NCBI GenBank assembly: GCA_036274195.1
Contig: DASUGD010000050.1
Coordinates: 6,988-70,987 of the forward strand
Length of the DNA: 64,000 nt
Direction of reading: 5' to 3'
Source of the DNA: JAJKIV01 sp036274195
Lineage (GTDB): Bacteria; Gemmatimonadota; Gemmatimonadetes; Gemmatimonadales; Gemmatimonadaceae
A model generated the notes under the pieces. The model saw only the letters and a list, made by a program, of their open reading frames with translations. It ran no database searches and was not told the origin of the DNA. Within the stretch, counting starts at the first letter, position 1. The number at the start of each line of letters is the position of its first letter. Shown in pieces: positions 51,404-60,749 of this stretch. Made by a program: the position numbers and the translations under genes.

Positions 51404-52846
51404 CTAGACGGATTTGTGCTTCCAGCCGCCCGCGCGCCAGAGGATGATCATGGCGATCCCCCGCGCAGCGGCCGTGAGTGAGATGACCCACCAAATGCCG
51501 TCAACGCCCCAGTGATCGGCCGCCCACCAGGCGAGCGGAATGCGTAGCGCAGTCAACGCGGTCGACGTGAACATGGGTGGGACCGTGTGCCCCGCCCCTC
51601 CGAGTGCACCCTCCAGAACGACTTCGGCACAAACCGTGAGATCGGCCAGCGCACCGATGCGCAGGTAGTGCGCGGCGACGGTGATGACAGCGGCCTCGGA
51701 CGTGAAGAGTGCGGCCAACCTCTCGGGGACGATGAGAGCCGCTGCCACGGCCGCGAGGGCCGGCGCCGTGGCATAGCCCAGCGTCACCCAGCCAGCGCGC
51801 TCGGCGCGATCGATCTTGCGTGCGCCGAGGTTCTGGCCGACGATCGCGGCCGCCGCGGCGCCGAACCCCACGCCGACGGTGTAGAGCCAGCTCTCGACCC
51901 GATGGCCGATGCCTAACGCCGCGAGCGCTGGCGTGCCGAACCGCGTCGTCGTCCGCGTGAGCGCGACGTAGATCAGGGAGAACATGACCCCCGTCAGGGC
52001 GGTCGGCAGGCCGATCCGGGCAACGGAACGGACGGTTCGCCGCGTGACGCGTCCCGCGCGCATGAGGCCGCGCCGCGACAACAGCGCCAACCCTGCCATG
52101 AACGCGCCGCCCCGTGTGAGGACGAGGGCAATCGCCGCCCCCACGATCCCGAGCCGTGGCGCGCCGGCCAGACCGAGGATCAGTACCGGGTCGAGCACGA
52201 GCGTGCAGGCCGTCGACACGAGAAGCAGCGTGAACGGCGTGCGTGTGTCACCGGACGCACGGAACGCCGCATCGATCGCGAAATAGCCGTAGATGAGCGG
52301 CGCGCCGATGAAATAGACGCGAAGGTAGTCGCGCCCGAGTGCCGTGACCTCGGGCGGCGTCCGCATGAGCGCGAACAGGTAGTCGACCGAGAGCGCGCCG
52401 GCGAAGCCAATGCCGAGGCCTAACGCGATGGCGAACCCAAGCGCCTCGCCGACCACGCGCGCGGCCTGGTCGGACCGGCCTTCGCCATGGCGGCGAGCGG
52501 CGACGGCCGTTAGGCCTACACTCACCATCTCCGCCACGGAGATGACCAACCAGATCCAGAACACCGCGGTCGACACCGCGGCGAGGCCTCGCGCGCCGAT
52601 TCGCTTCCCGACCCAGTACGCGTCGGCCGAAGCGAACACCGTCATGAGCACGTTCGACGCAACCGCGGGGAGCGCGAGGCGGCGAATGACGGCCCCGAGC
52701 GAATCGTCGACCACGCTCGCTTCGCGCGCAGCTCCTGCTACCGATACCGTGGCGGCACCATCGTGTGCCTCGAACGGCAGCGCGGCCGCCGGAGCAGGTT
52801 CCGGCGGCCGCGCGACGATCTCGCCTGCGCTATCGCGCGCGGTCAC
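51404..52846 (-). CDS. MATE-family efflux transporter
   Basis: A 480-residue protein with 12 predicted membrane helices in two halves. The typical pattern is LALPAVASNVLMTVFASADAYWVGKRIG, then GEALGFAIALGLG. A 45-residue polar N-terminus precedes it. MATE pumps export drugs or metabolites using Na+ or H+. The start is GTG, overlapping the mrp stop by 4 bp. Substrate unknown. Confidence 0.92.
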   Translation of the reverse strand: MTARDSAGEIVARPPEPAPAAALPFEAHDGAATVSVAGAAREASVVDDSLGAVIRRLALPAVASNVLMTVFASADAYWVGKRIGARGLAAVSTAVFWIWLVISVAEMVSVGLTAVAARRHGEGRSDQAARVVGEALGFAIALGLGIGFAGALSVDYLFALMRTPPEVTALGRDYLRVYFIGAPLIYGYFAIDAAFRASGDTRTPFTLLLVSTACTLVLDPVLILGLAGAPRLGIVGAAIALVLTRGGAFMAGLALLSRRGLMRAGRVTRRTVRSVARIGLPTALTGVMFSLIYVALTRTTTRFGTPALAALGIGHRVESWLYTVGVGFGAAAAAIVGQNLGARKIDRAERAGWVTLGYATAPALAAVAAALIVPERLAALFTSEAAVITVAAHYLRIGALADLTVCAEVVLEGALGGAGHTVPPMFTSTALTALRIPLAWWAADHWGVDGIWWVISLTAAARGIAMIILWRAGGWKHKSV

Positions 52847-53985
52847 GGGGCCGCGGGCGCTCCGAGTGCCATCGTCACGCGGTCGGCCAGCGACCTGAGC
52901 GCACGCGCAGCAGCGGCATCGGGTTCCGCGACGACGATGGGCGTTCCGCGGTCGCCACCCTCGTGGATGCGCGGATAGAGGGGGATCTCGCCAAGCAGTG
53001 GCAGCTCCAGCTCATCGGCCAGACGCTTTCCACCACCGGTTCCGAAGATCGCCGTCGGCTTGCCGCAATGCGGACACTCGAACCAGCTCATGTTCTCGAC
53101 GATACCCAGCACGGGGACGTTGACGCGCTGAAACATCTTCGCGCCACGCAGTGCGTCTCCGGTAGCAACGTCCTGCGGCGTCGTGACGATGATGGCGCCG
53201 TGCACGTGGGTCGCCTGAACGAGTGACAGCTGCGCGTCGCCGGTGCCCGGCGGCATGTCGACGAGAAAATAGTCAAGCTGTCCCCACGCGACATCGCGCA
53301 GGAACTGCGTGACGATCTTCATCACGATGGGGCCGCGCCAGATCGCCGGCTGATCACGCTCGATGAGGAATCCGAGACTGATCACCTTCACACCGTGCGC
53401 CTCTAACGGAATGATCTTCTCGTTCACAACCGGAGGCGGCGCGTTGACGCCCATCATCCTCGGCACGTTAGGCCCGTAGACGTCGGCGTCCATGAGACCC
53501 ACCCGGGCACCCGACGCGGCGAGCGCGATCGCGAGATTCGTCGCGACGGTGGACTTGCCAACACCGCCCTTGCCGCTCGATACGGCCAGGATGCGGCCGA
53601 GGTGCGGGTACGCGACCGGCGTCGGTGCGGACGGCCGGGGGGCCTGAGCCGGCGCCGCATTCATGACCGGCAACGTGCGCGCACCGCCCCCACCGCCCCC
53701 CGGCGGCGCGGCGTTGGCCGGCGACGACCGACCACCCGGCTCGGACGCGTCCTTCACATCGACGCGGACGTCGGCAACGCCATCGACGCGCTCGATGGCC
53801 TCGCGCACGTCGCGAACGAGCGTGGCCGGGTCGTCCGGAGCCAGCAGAATCGTTAGGCGCACCCGGCCCGCGGTCGTCGTCGCGACGTCCCGGACCATCT
53901 CTGAAGAGACCACGTCGGCGCCGGTTCGCGGGTTGACGACCGAGCCCAGCGCGGTCGCGATCCGCTCGTGCAAGGTCTGAGTCAT
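52843..53985 (-). CDS. mrp: Iron-sulfur cluster carrier ATPase Mrp (ApbC/NBP35)
   Basis: A 380-residue P-loop protein. It has an N-terminal MIP18/DUF59 domain (residues 1-90), a Gly/Pro linker, the deviant Walker A VSSGKGGVGKSTVATNLA, and the C-terminal Fe-S-binding CPHC (FECPHCGKP). It carries [4Fe-4S] clusters to target enzymes. It overlaps the NifU-like gene by 4 bp, making a scaffold-carrier pair. Confidence 0.95.
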   Translation of the reverse strand: MTQTLHERIATALGSVVNPRTGADVVSSEMVRDVATTTAGRVRLTILLAPDDPATLVRDVREAIERVDGVADVRVDVKDASEPGGRSSPANAAPPGGGGGGARTLPVMNAAPAQAPRPSAPTPVAYPHLGRILAVSSGKGGVGKSTVATNLAIALAASGARVGLMDADVYGPNVPRMMGVNAPPPVVNEKIIPLEAHGVKVISLGFLIERDQPAIWRGPIVMKIVTQFLRDVAWGQLDYFLVDMPPGTGDAQLSLVQATHVHGAIIVTTPQDVATGDALRGAKMFQRVNVPVLGIVENMSWFECPHCGKPTAIFGTGGGKRLADELELPLLGEIPLYPRIHEGGDRGTPIVVAEPDAAAARALRSLADRVTMALGAPAAP

Positions 53986-54254
53986 CGATCGGTCCGTTCG
54001 ATCCGGCGCACGTCTTTCACTTCGGGAACCCGGGCACGTAGATGGGCGGCAATGCCTTCGATCATGTTCGCAGCGGACATCTCACAGTCGGGACAGTCCC
54101 CCTCGACTCGCAGGAGCGCCGTCCCGGTCTCCATTTCGAACCGCACCAGCTCGATGGTCGCTTCAGCGATGTGGAGCAGTGGTCGGAGATCGACGAGCGT
54201 TTCGCGGATGCGACCGTCGACGTCGCCCTCGCCACGTACGCCCTTCATGAACAT
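53982..54254 (-). CDS. NifU-like C-terminal domain protein (Fe-S scaffold)
   Basis: A 90-residue protein. LLHIAEATIELVRFEME, then the cluster-binding CPDC in EGDCPDCEMSAANMIEGIAAHL, match the NifU C-terminal/Nfu domain. It probably hands a cluster to Mrp. The ATG at 54254 shares a base with the stop of the DHH gene (TGATG); ATG 54248 is an alternative. Confidence 0.9.
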   Translation of the reverse strand: MFMKGVRGEGDVDGRIRETLVDLRPLLHIAEATIELVRFEMETGTALLRVEGDCPDCEMSAANMIEGIAAHLRARVPEVKDVRRIERTDR

Positions 54255-55306
54255 CAAGCCAGCGCCTCCTTGGCCGACGGTCCGGCCCCGTTGGAGACGA
54301 ATGCGCGCGCCGCGGAGACGACGCGAAGGCGCACATCCTCCATCGAGCCGGGAATCAATGCGCCCGCCGCCTTCGCGTGGCCACCGCCGCCGAACTGGCG
54401 GGCAAAACGATTCACGTCCACGTCGCCGGTGCTGCGGAACGACACTTTCACCTTCCCGTAACCGAGATCACGGAAGAAGATGGCCAGTCGCGTGCCGGAG
54501 ATGGAGCGCGGGTGCTCGACAATGCCCTCGAGGTCTTCGGAGCTGACGTCGTAGCGGTCGAGCGCGTCCGCCGGGACCGAGATCCAGGCAATGCCGTAGT
54601 CGCGGTCGACCTCCAGCGTACTCAGCGCGTCGCGGAGGAGCGCCAATCTCCCCGGGGAGACCGACGCGTAAATTCGGCGATACATCTCCTCGGGGTCGAC
54701 TCCCGCGGCGAGCAGCTGGCCGGCAATCGCGTGCGCGCGCGGCGTCGTGTTGCTGAATCGAAAGCCACCCGTATCGGTGAGAATCGCCGCGTAGAGCGCG
54801 GTTGCGATCGGCTCGGTGAGCTCCAGCCCGACAACCGACGCGAAGTCGAAGACGAGCTCGCCCGTCGCACAGGCCGTCGTGTCGGAAAACATCACGTCGC
54901 CTGCCGGCTCATCGGACGCAATGTGATGGTCGATCACGAGACGAGGGACGGTGAGCTTGCGCACTGCGTCGGCCAGGACACCGAGCCGCTTTACATCGCT
55001 CACATCCAGCACGATGAGAGCGTCCAGCGGCGTCAACGCGGCCGCGCCTTTCGCCGTGTGATCGATGAGGTCATCGCCCAGCAAAAACGAAAACGTCGCC
55101 GGCCACGGCGTCGGATTGACGATGCGGGACTCGATGCCAAGCTGGCGGAGCAGTCGCGCCAGCCCCGCAACGGAGCCGCACGCGTCGCCATCGGCGTTCA
55201 TGTGCGTCGACAGGACGACTCGCTGGCCCGCGTGCAGCTCGGCGGCGAGTCGCTCGATTGCAGCCTGTCGGTGAGCGGGTGGCTTGATGAGATCCGATGG
55301 TTGCAC
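54254..55306 (-). CDS. DHH-family phosphoesterase (NrnA-like oligoribonuclease/pAp phosphatase)
   Basis: A 350-residue protein. Motifs of DHH subfamily 1 are present: VVLSTHMNADGDACGS, LIVLDVSDVKR, LVIDHHIASD, LTDTGGFRFSNTT, and the DHHA1 C-terminal FGGGGHAKAAGAL. NrnA-type enzymes degrade nanoRNA and 3'-phosphoadenosine 5'-phosphate. It leads the operon that continues with the NifU-like, Mrp, MATE and SAM-hydrolase genes. Confidence 0.92.
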   Translation of the reverse strand: MQPSDLIKPPAHRQAAIERLAAELHAGQRVVLSTHMNADGDACGSVAGLARLLRQLGIESRIVNPTPWPATFSFLLGDDLIDHTAKGAAALTPLDALIVLDVSDVKRLGVLADAVRKLTVPRLVIDHHIASDEPAGDVMFSDTTACATGELVFDFASVVGLELTEPIATALYAAILTDTGGFRFSNTTPRAHAIAGQLLAAGVDPEEMYRRIYASVSPGRLALLRDALSTLEVDRDYGIAWISVPADALDRYDVSSEDLEGIVEHPRSISGTRLAIFFRDLGYGKVKVSFRSTGDVDVNRFARQFGGGGHAKAAGALIPGSMEDVRLRVVSAARAFVSNGAGPSAKEALA

Positions 55307-55330
55307 GACCGGCAGTCAGGGAACGCGAAA

Positions 55331-55353
55331 GCGGCGCCCAAAGTAGGCGCCGC
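55331..55353 (-). terminator. Hairpin between the APC permease and DHH genes
   Basis: A perfect 8-bp stem, GCGGCGCC (55331-55338) with GGCGCCGC (55346-55353), with a 7-nt loop. On the minus strand it is followed by TTTCGCGTT. It probably ends the permease transcript. The 111-bp spacer holds nothing else. Confidence 0.6.
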
Positions 55354-55417
55354 CACTAAGATAACCCCTCGTGGCAGGCAGTGCGCACCGGCACCGCCCG
55401 CCACCAGTATTACAGGC

Positions 55418-56959
55418 TCAGCGTGCCCTCGCCGGCGCCATGTCGCCGCGGCCCGCGCGAGAGTGCGTGCGGCCATAGCCAAAGTAGATGAGGAAGCCGA
55501 TCGCCAGCCAAATGAGGAGTCGATACCACGTGTCGATCGGGAGGTAACTCATCATGTAGCCGCAGATCAGAATCGCGAGGATCGGAACGATGGGGACGAG
55601 CGGCGTGCGGAACGGCCGGTGGAGATCCGGGGACCGGTAGCGCAGCACGAGAATACCGGCACTCACGATGACAAACGCCAGCAACGTCCCAATGGAGACG
55701 AGCTCGCCGAGCAGCCCGATTGGGAAAAGGCCTGCAACGACCATCGCGACGGTTCCCGTGATGATCGTCGCCAGGTACGGCGTGCGATACTTCGGGTGCA
55801 CCTTGGAGAACACCGGCGGGAGCAGACCGTCGCGCGACATCGAGTAGAAGATGCGCGGCTGGCCGAGGAGCATAACGAGTACGACCGACGCCAGTCCGGC
55901 AATCGCGCCGACGTTGATCAGGTAGGTGAGCCAGCGGAGCGCCGGACCTGCCTTCTCGATCGCGACGAACACCGGATGCGGGACGTTCAGCTCCTGATAC
56001 GGCGCGAGACCCGTCATCACGAGCGCCATGAGAATGTAGAGCACCGTACAGATCGCGAGCGAGCCGAGAATGCCTATGGGCAAGTCTCGTTGCGGGTTTT
56101 TCGCTTCCTGTGCGGCGGTGGATACCGCATCGAACCCGATGTAGGCGAAGAAGATCACGCCCGAAGCGCGGACGATGCCGCTCCATCCGTAGTGCCCGAA
56201 CTCACCCGTGTTCGCCGGAATGAACGGCGTCCAGTTGGCGGAGTTCACGTACATGAAGCCGAACGTGATCACGAGAATGACGATCGCGATCTTGATGAAG
56301 ACGACGGCGTTGTTGAAGCGCGCGGACTCCTGAATGCCAATGACGAGCAGGAGCGTGAGAATCGCCACCAGCGCCATGGCTGGGATATTCAACACGCCGT
56401 GGATCTGCTGGTACTGGGGACCGCACGCGCCGGTAATGAGCTCGTTGTTCGCGGGGTTCACACAGAGTACCGACGGCACCAGTGTGTGCGTGCCCTCCAC
56501 CCCGAACGGCGCCGACGTGAACTGCCGCGGGATGTGAATGCCGATCTGTCCCATGAACTCGGCGAAATAGCCGGACCATCCCACCGCGACCGTTGCTGCC
56601 GCGAACAGGTACTCGAGGATCAGGTCCCAGCCGATGATCCAGGCGATGAACTCACCGAGCGTCGCGTAGCCGTAGGTGTAGGCGCTGCCGGCGATCGGGA
56701 TCATCGAGGCGAATTCCGCGTAGCAGAGGCCCGCGAACAGGCACCCCAACCCCGCCAGCACGAACGACAGGACGATGGCCGGCCCCGCGTACTGGGCCGC
56801 TGCCGTTCCCGTCAGGACGAAGATACCGGCGCCGATGATCGCGCCGATACCGAGGAGGGTGAGGTTGAGAGCTCCGAGCGACCGCTTGAGGGTATGTTCA
56901 CCCTCGAGTGACGCTTCGCTCTGGAGGTGCTCCACGCTCTTCTTGGACCATAAGCCCAT
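55418..56959 (-). CDS. APC-superfamily amino-acid permease
   Basis: A 513-residue transporter with about 12-13 membrane helices. The start LKRSLGALNLTLLGIGAIIGAGIFVLTGTAA, IPIAGSAYTYGYATLGEFIAWIIGWDLILEY and the mid-protein FFAYIGFDAVSTAAQEAKNPQRDLPIGI are the cationic-amino-acid transporter (YfnA/CAT-like) signatures. The substrate cannot be read. The 234-bp spacer upstream holds a 34-bp palindrome and, on the minus strand, a TTGACA with no clear partner. Confidence 0.9.
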   Translation of the reverse strand: MGLWSKKSVEHLQSEASLEGEHTLKRSLGALNLTLLGIGAIIGAGIFVLTGTAAAQYAGPAIVLSFVLAGLGCLFAGLCYAEFASMIPIAGSAYTYGYATLGEFIAWIIGWDLILEYLFAAATVAVGWSGYFAEFMGQIGIHIPRQFTSAPFGVEGTHTLVPSVLCVNPANNELITGACGPQYQQIHGVLNIPAMALVAILTLLLVIGIQESARFNNAVVFIKIAIVILVITFGFMYVNSANWTPFIPANTGEFGHYGWSGIVRASGVIFFAYIGFDAVSTAAQEAKNPQRDLPIGILGSLAICTVLYILMALVMTGLAPYQELNVPHPVFVAIEKAGPALRWLTYLINVGAIAGLASVVLVMLLGQPRIFYSMSRDGLLPPVFSKVHPKYRTPYLATIITGTVAMVVAGLFPIGLLGELVSIGTLLAFVIVSAGILVLRYRSPDLHRPFRTPLVPIVPILAILICGYMMSYLPIDTWYRLLIWLAIGFLIYFGYGRTHSRAGRGDMAPARAR

Positions 56960-57110
56960 GCGCTGTCTCCGCGATCGGTGATTCGGTGAGCCGGCTATCT
57001 CGATTCGTTATACGCCGGATGATGCCCCAAAAACCGCGCGGGAAGGTGGGACGGGGCTCAGAGCCTTGTCAAGGCGACGTCAAGCGCTCGCACATGTGTC
57101 AGAACTAACA

Positions 57111-57191
57111 ACTGCCGGGAAACGGGAAACGGGAAACGGGAAACCCGTCGTTTCCCCGTTTCCCGTTTCCCGTTTCCCGTTTCCCGGCAGT
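57111..57191. repeat. Perfect 34-bp inverted repeat made of 7-bp units (CGGGAAA/TTTCCCG)
   Basis: The left arm is 57111-57144, the right arm is 57158-57191, and the loop is 13 nt. Each arm is four units of CGGGAAA (left) or TTTCCCG (right), capped by CTGCCGGG/CCCGGCAG. It ends two bases from the guaB stop codon, so guaB mRNA would carry a hairpin of 34 bp at its 3' end. The unit differs by one base step from the array at 1-35. Confidence 0.95.
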
Positions 57192-57193
57192 CC

Positions 57194-58747
57194 CTATTCC
57201 CTCGAGTAGTTAGGCGCTTCCCGGGTGATCACGACGTCGTGCGGGTGCGACTCGCGCAGGCCCGCGGTCGTGATTCGCACGAACTGGCTGCAGGTCCGAA
57301 GCTCGTCGATCGAGCCACAGCCGACGTAGCCCATGCCGCTGCGAAGGCCGCCGACCATCTGAAACAGCACGTCGGAGACGGGGCCCTTGTACGGCACGCG
57401 ACCCTCGATCCCCTCGGGAACGAGCTTCTTCGGCGACATCTCGCCTTCCTGGAAGTACCGATCGGCACTGCCATCCTGCATGGCGCTCAGGCTTCCCATG
57501 CCCCGAATCATCTTGAAGCGTCGGCCCTCGAGGAGAATCGACTCGCCAGGACTCTCCTCCGTACCCGCGAGCATCGATCCCATCATGACGCTCGACGCGC
57601 CTGCTGCGAGCGCCTTCACGATGTCACCCGAGTACTTGATCCCGCCATCCGCGATGACCGGGATCTCGCCGGCCCCGTCGACCGCATCGAAGATCGCGGT
57701 CAGCTGCGGAACTCCAACCCCGGTGACGACACGTGTGGTGCAGATGGAGCCCGGTCCGACGCCGACTTTCACCGCGTCGACGCCGCGTTCCACGAGCGCC
57801 TGGGCGCCTGCGCGCGAGGCGACGTTGCCGACGACGAGCTGGATTTCGGGGAACGCCTCACGCACGACGGCCGTTGCCTGCAACACGCCATCGCTGTGCC
57901 CGTGCGCGGTGTCGATGACGAGAACATCGGCGCCGGCATCGATGAGCGCCTTCGCGCGGTCCATGTCGCGTCGTGACGCGCCGATGGCCGCCGCAACACG
58001 AAGTCTGCCGTGGTGGTCCTTGTTCGCGTTAGGGTACTGACGACGCTTGTGAATGTCCTTGACCGTCACGAGCCCCTTGAGCTTCCCGTTCGCATCCACC
58101 ACGGGTAGTTTCTCGATGCGGTGCTCCCCCAGAATGCGCTCAGCTTCATCGAGCGTCGTCCCGACGGGGGCCGTGATGAGGCCCGAGGAGGTCATCGCCT
58201 CGCGCACGGGGCGGTCGAGGCTCCGCTCGAACTGCAGGTCACGGTTGGTGATGATCCCCACAAGCCGGTCATCGCCGTCCACGATCGGAAGTCCCGAGAT
58301 CTTGAAGCGACTCATGAGGCTCACGGCTTCGCGCAGGGTCGCGTCGGGGGAGAGCTTGATCGGATTGAGAATCATCCCGCTCTCGGAGCGTTTGACGCGA
58401 TCGACCTCAGCGGCCTGCCGGTCGACGGACATGTTCTTGTGCAGCACACCAATGCCGCCGGCACGTGCCATCGCGATCGCCATGTCCGACTCCGTGACGG
58501 TATCCATCGCCGCCGCGACGAGCGGGACATTCAGCTCGATACCGCGTGTGAAGCGGGATTTCGTGCTGACATCGCTCGGGTGAACCACCGAATGTCGGGG
58601 AACGAGCAGGACGTCGTCGAACGTGAGGGCGACGTCGGTGCGAACGCGCGCGCTACCATGCGGACGCGGGTCATCAAAACGCACCGGCCCGCTGTCCGAC
58701 TTGGTCGGTCGAGCGGGCCGTGAAGTGGATCGAGTCGAGGTTGCCAT
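57194..58747 (-). CDS. guaB: Inosine-5'-monophosphate dehydrogenase
   Basis: A 517-residue enzyme oxidising IMP to XMP in GMP synthesis. The catalytic Cys is in GPGSICTTRVVTGVGVPQ. Two CBS domains (about residues 125-245) are inserted in the barrel, and the flap ends with KLVPEGIEGRVPYKG. The start is the ATG at 58747 (MATSTRSTSRP). The upstream extension of the frame is not needed, and the N-terminal 35 residues are already longer than usual. A terminator of the upstream operon lies in its 47-bp leader. Confidence 0.97.
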   Translation of the reverse strand: MATSTRSTSRPARPTKSDSGPVRFDDPRPHGSARVRTDVALTFDDVLLVPRHSVVHPSDVSTKSRFTRGIELNVPLVAAAMDTVTESDMAIAMARAGGIGVLHKNMSVDRQAAEVDRVKRSESGMILNPIKLSPDATLREAVSLMSRFKISGLPIVDGDDRLVGIITNRDLQFERSLDRPVREAMTSSGLITAPVGTTLDEAERILGEHRIEKLPVVDANGKLKGLVTVKDIHKRRQYPNANKDHHGRLRVAAAIGASRRDMDRAKALIDAGADVLVIDTAHGHSDGVLQATAVVREAFPEIQLVVGNVASRAGAQALVERGVDAVKVGVGPGSICTTRVVTGVGVPQLTAIFDAVDGAGEIPVIADGGIKYSGDIVKALAAGASSVMMGSMLAGTEESPGESILLEGRRFKMIRGMGSLSAMQDGSADRYFQEGEMSPKKLVPEGIEGRVPYKGPVSDVLFQMVGGLRSGMGYVGCGSIDELRTCSQFVRITTAGLRESHPHDVVITREAPNYSRE

Positions 58748-58760
58748 AGCGAAACGTAGA

Positions 58761-58789
58761 AGCGCCGCTGGGACATGTCCAGCGGCGCT
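58761..58789 (-). terminator. Hairpin ending the cell-wall operon, upstream of guaB
   Basis: An 11-bp perfect stem, 58761-58771 with 58779-58789, with a 7-nt loop. It lies between the DUF1232 stop and guaB. On the minus strand it is followed by TCTACGTTTCG. Confidence 0.65.
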
Positions 58790-58794
58790 GGGGT

Positions 58795-59271
58795 CTAGGC
58801 GCGTCCGATCGTCCTCAGTCGCCGACGGACACGGCGTGGAAGAAAGAACGCTGCGGCGGTGAGCACGTTCCGCAGGTTCATCGCGCCAAGCTCGGCGGGA
58901 TCGCCAACCCAATACTGCGTGACCACGGTTCTACCGGCGTTGGCAATCAAACGCTGCAGTGCGGTCACGAGCAGAAAAACGTCGTCGACTTCGCCGAGAA
59001 ACGGGATCCAGTCGGGAATGAGGTCGACCGGCGCTATGATGTACGCGATCGCCGCACCAACCAGCAGCTTGTCGACCGTTGCAACTCGCCGGTCCCTCAA
59101 CAGCCCGAAGAGCAGGCGTACATAGTTGGGGAGTTGGCGAATCGTATCCATCACGGTGCGCTTGGCGCCCGTGCGTGGCCGTTCGCCCGCCTCGAGTCGC
59201 GCTGCGGAGCGGACCTGCCGCCGTGAACGATCGCGACGATGCGCTGCTCGGCCTTCGGCTGCTTTCGTCAC
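58795..59271 (-). CDS. DUF1232 (YkvA-like) membrane protein
   Basis: A 158-residue protein. The DUF1232 core AYIIAPVDLIPDWIPFLGEVDDVFLLVTALQRLI is unmistakable, after a basic N-terminus. The family is widespread and its function unknown. It starts at GTG after GGAGG and overlaps the preceding gene by 4 bp (GTGA). Confidence 0.88.
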   Translation of the reverse strand: MTKAAEGRAAHRRDRSRRQVRSAARLEAGERPRTGAKRTVMDTIRQLPNYVRLLFGLLRDRRVATVDKLLVGAAIAYIIAPVDLIPDWIPFLGEVDDVFLLVTALQRLIANAGRTVVTQYWVGDPAELGAMNLRNVLTAAAFFLPRRVRRRLRTIGRA

Positions 59272-59690
59272 CGTGCCTCCCCTGCTGGCGGTGGAGGCGC
59301 CCCTGTCGGCCGTTCGGTCGGCTGTTCGGAGTCCGCAGGAAGCGCCGGCGCGGCGCCATCGGTCACCGGTGCCGACGGTGTGGTGAGGCTGCTCGCCGCG
59401 CCGACGATGTCGTTCGCAACAGACTTGCCAGCAGCCGCCACGCCGCTGAGGACGCCCATCGCCTTGTTCATGAGGCTCATCGTCTCGGAGATCGTCGCCG
59501 CCGAGACGCGTCCTGCGCGCAGCTTGTCCTCTACTGTCTCCGCGAATCGCTGAAAGACGTTCGCCGAGGGATTCTGCCGCTCGGCGTATTTGGATTCCAG
59601 GAACTCGACGTAGTCGAGCACCTGGTACGCGCGCTCATCCGAGAGCGTGTCGAGCTTCCGGAGGATGCGGTCGCGCAGGAACTGGTTCAT
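59268..59690 (-). CDS. Hypothetical protein with N-terminal helical domain
   Basis: A 140-residue protein. The first 50 residues (LSDERAYQVLDYVEFLESKYAERQ) resemble the DUF2281-type helical motif. The rest has an amphipathic helix (MNKAMGVLSGVAAAGKSVANDIVGAA) and a Pro/Ala-rich tail. It lies between the peptidases and DUF1232 in one operon. No function can be given. Confidence 0.7.
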   Translation of the reverse strand: MNQFLRDRILRKLDTLSDERAYQVLDYVEFLESKYAERQNPSANVFQRFAETVEDKLRAGRVSAATISETMSLMNKAMGVLSGVAAAGKSVANDIVGAASSLTTPSAPVTDGAAPALPADSEQPTERPTGAPPPPAGEAR

Positions 59691-59693
59691 GAG

Positions 59694-60749
59694 TCAGCCT
59701 CGCCATCGGGCCCGTCGTCCGCGGGCATCGATGTGAACATACGAGGCGCTGCCACGGTTGTAGAGTCCCATGCCCCCGGCCAGATCGGGGTGCTCCTCTT
59801 CCACGACTTCGACGGCGCGGGCAATGAGCCGAGTGTCCGCGAACGTGATGCGCCCATCGCCGTTGCTGTCGATCGCGATGTCAGCGGCGTCGCCATACTG
59901 GTGGCGGCTATCGCGCGCCGCGCGCTTCACGCGGCGGTTGTGGAGCGGCGTGCGGAAGCCCGAGTGTACGTCCAGCTCGAAGGAGGCGTCATCCCCTTTG
60001 CCGCTCAACTTGCCGATCTCCGCGACGACGAGCTCGATCTTGTCGAGCAGCCGCGCATCGAGCGCTGCATAACGCGGCCAGCTCTCCTGGTTGTCGTGTG
60101 TCACGAAGTCGGACAGGCGGAGGTGCTTCGTGAGCGGAAGATCGAGCTCATCCTCGTCGATCTGGACGAACCCCGGCGGCGCTGGCTCGTCCGTCCGCTT
60201 GCCGAGGCGCTCCGCGAGGTACGTACCGATGCGATAGCCGTTGAGGGTGTTGCCAAGCTTGGCCGAGAACGGCACCATGACCGAGAGCACGGGGCCGTCG
60301 ACGATCACGCGCTCCGGCCCTCGCACGAGCGCGAGGCGATAAAAGCCTGGCTTGCTGGGCGCCTCGAAGCGAGGCTCCAACGGACGGGTGGCGTCCGCCG
60401 GCAGCGCCTGGATCGAGCCAGCGTCGGCGAACGGGACCCACGCGTACATCATTTGGGCCGGGTCGCTCCGCAGCTCCATCGGGTACACGACGGGGTCGCC
60501 CGGCAGCGCAAACAGGACCCGCACCTCGCCGCTTCTCCCGAACGCATTGCGCGATGCCATCGCGAGCGGGCCACCGGTGCTGTCGGCGACGGCGACTTCG
60601 CCGCGACTCTCGAGGAATTGTCGCGGCGGGTGATAGAACTGAATGACGCCTAACGCTGCCGAGCCGAAGACACCGAGCGACGCCAGATGCGACGCGAGGC
60701 GTGGCGCGCGGCCGACGGACCGCGCGCGTGGTTGCTGCTCTGCCGTCAC
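59694..60749 (-). CDS. M15-family peptidase with an EF-hand-like calcium loop (second of two paralogues)
   Basis: A 351-residue protein with an N-terminal hydrophobic segment (LASLGVFGSAALGVIQFY) as export signal or anchor. The C-terminal third is an M15A-like D-Ala-D-Ala carboxypeptidase fold: SGFRTPLHNRRV, SRHQYGDAADI (His and Asp zinc ligands) and YVHIDARG (His ligand). Right after the second ligand sits a canonical EF-hand loop, DSNGDGRITFAD. GTG 60749 gives GTGA coupling with the upstream paralogue; GTG 60761 is an alternative. Confidence 0.85.
   Translation of the reverse strand: MTAEQQPRARSVGRAPRLASHLASLGVFGSAALGVIQFYHPPRQFLESRGEVAVADSTGGPLAMASRNAFGRSGEVRVLFALPGDPVVYPMELRSDPAQMMYAWVPFADAGSIQALPADATRPLEPRFEAPSKPGFYRLALVRGPERVIVDGPVLSVMVPFSAKLGNTLNGYRIGTYLAERLGKRTDEPAPPGFVQIDEDELDLPLTKHLRLSDFVTHDNQESWPRYAALDARLLDKIELVVAEIGKLSGKGDDASFELDVHSGFRTPLHNRRVKRAARDSRHQYGDAADIAIDSNGDGRITFADTRLIARAVEVVEEEHPDLAGGMGLYNRGSASYVHIDARGRRARWRG

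Noticed and set aside
54377..56911. An 844-codon open frame on the plus strand
   Set aside because: It is antisense to the DHH phosphoesterase and APC permease genes, has a composition heavy in Arg/Glu/His, and shows no domain. Typical GC-rich shadow frame.
57050..57100. A promoter for the permease from TTGACA near 57068 on the minus strand
   Set aside because: No acceptable -10 box at 16-18 bp; too weak to list.
57111..57191. CRISPR array
   Set aside because: The units are 7 bp, contiguous and without spacers, and no cas gene is present.
59079..60653. A 524-codon plus-strand frame
   Set aside because: Antisense to the M15 peptidase and two neighbouring genes; shadow of GC-rich codon use.
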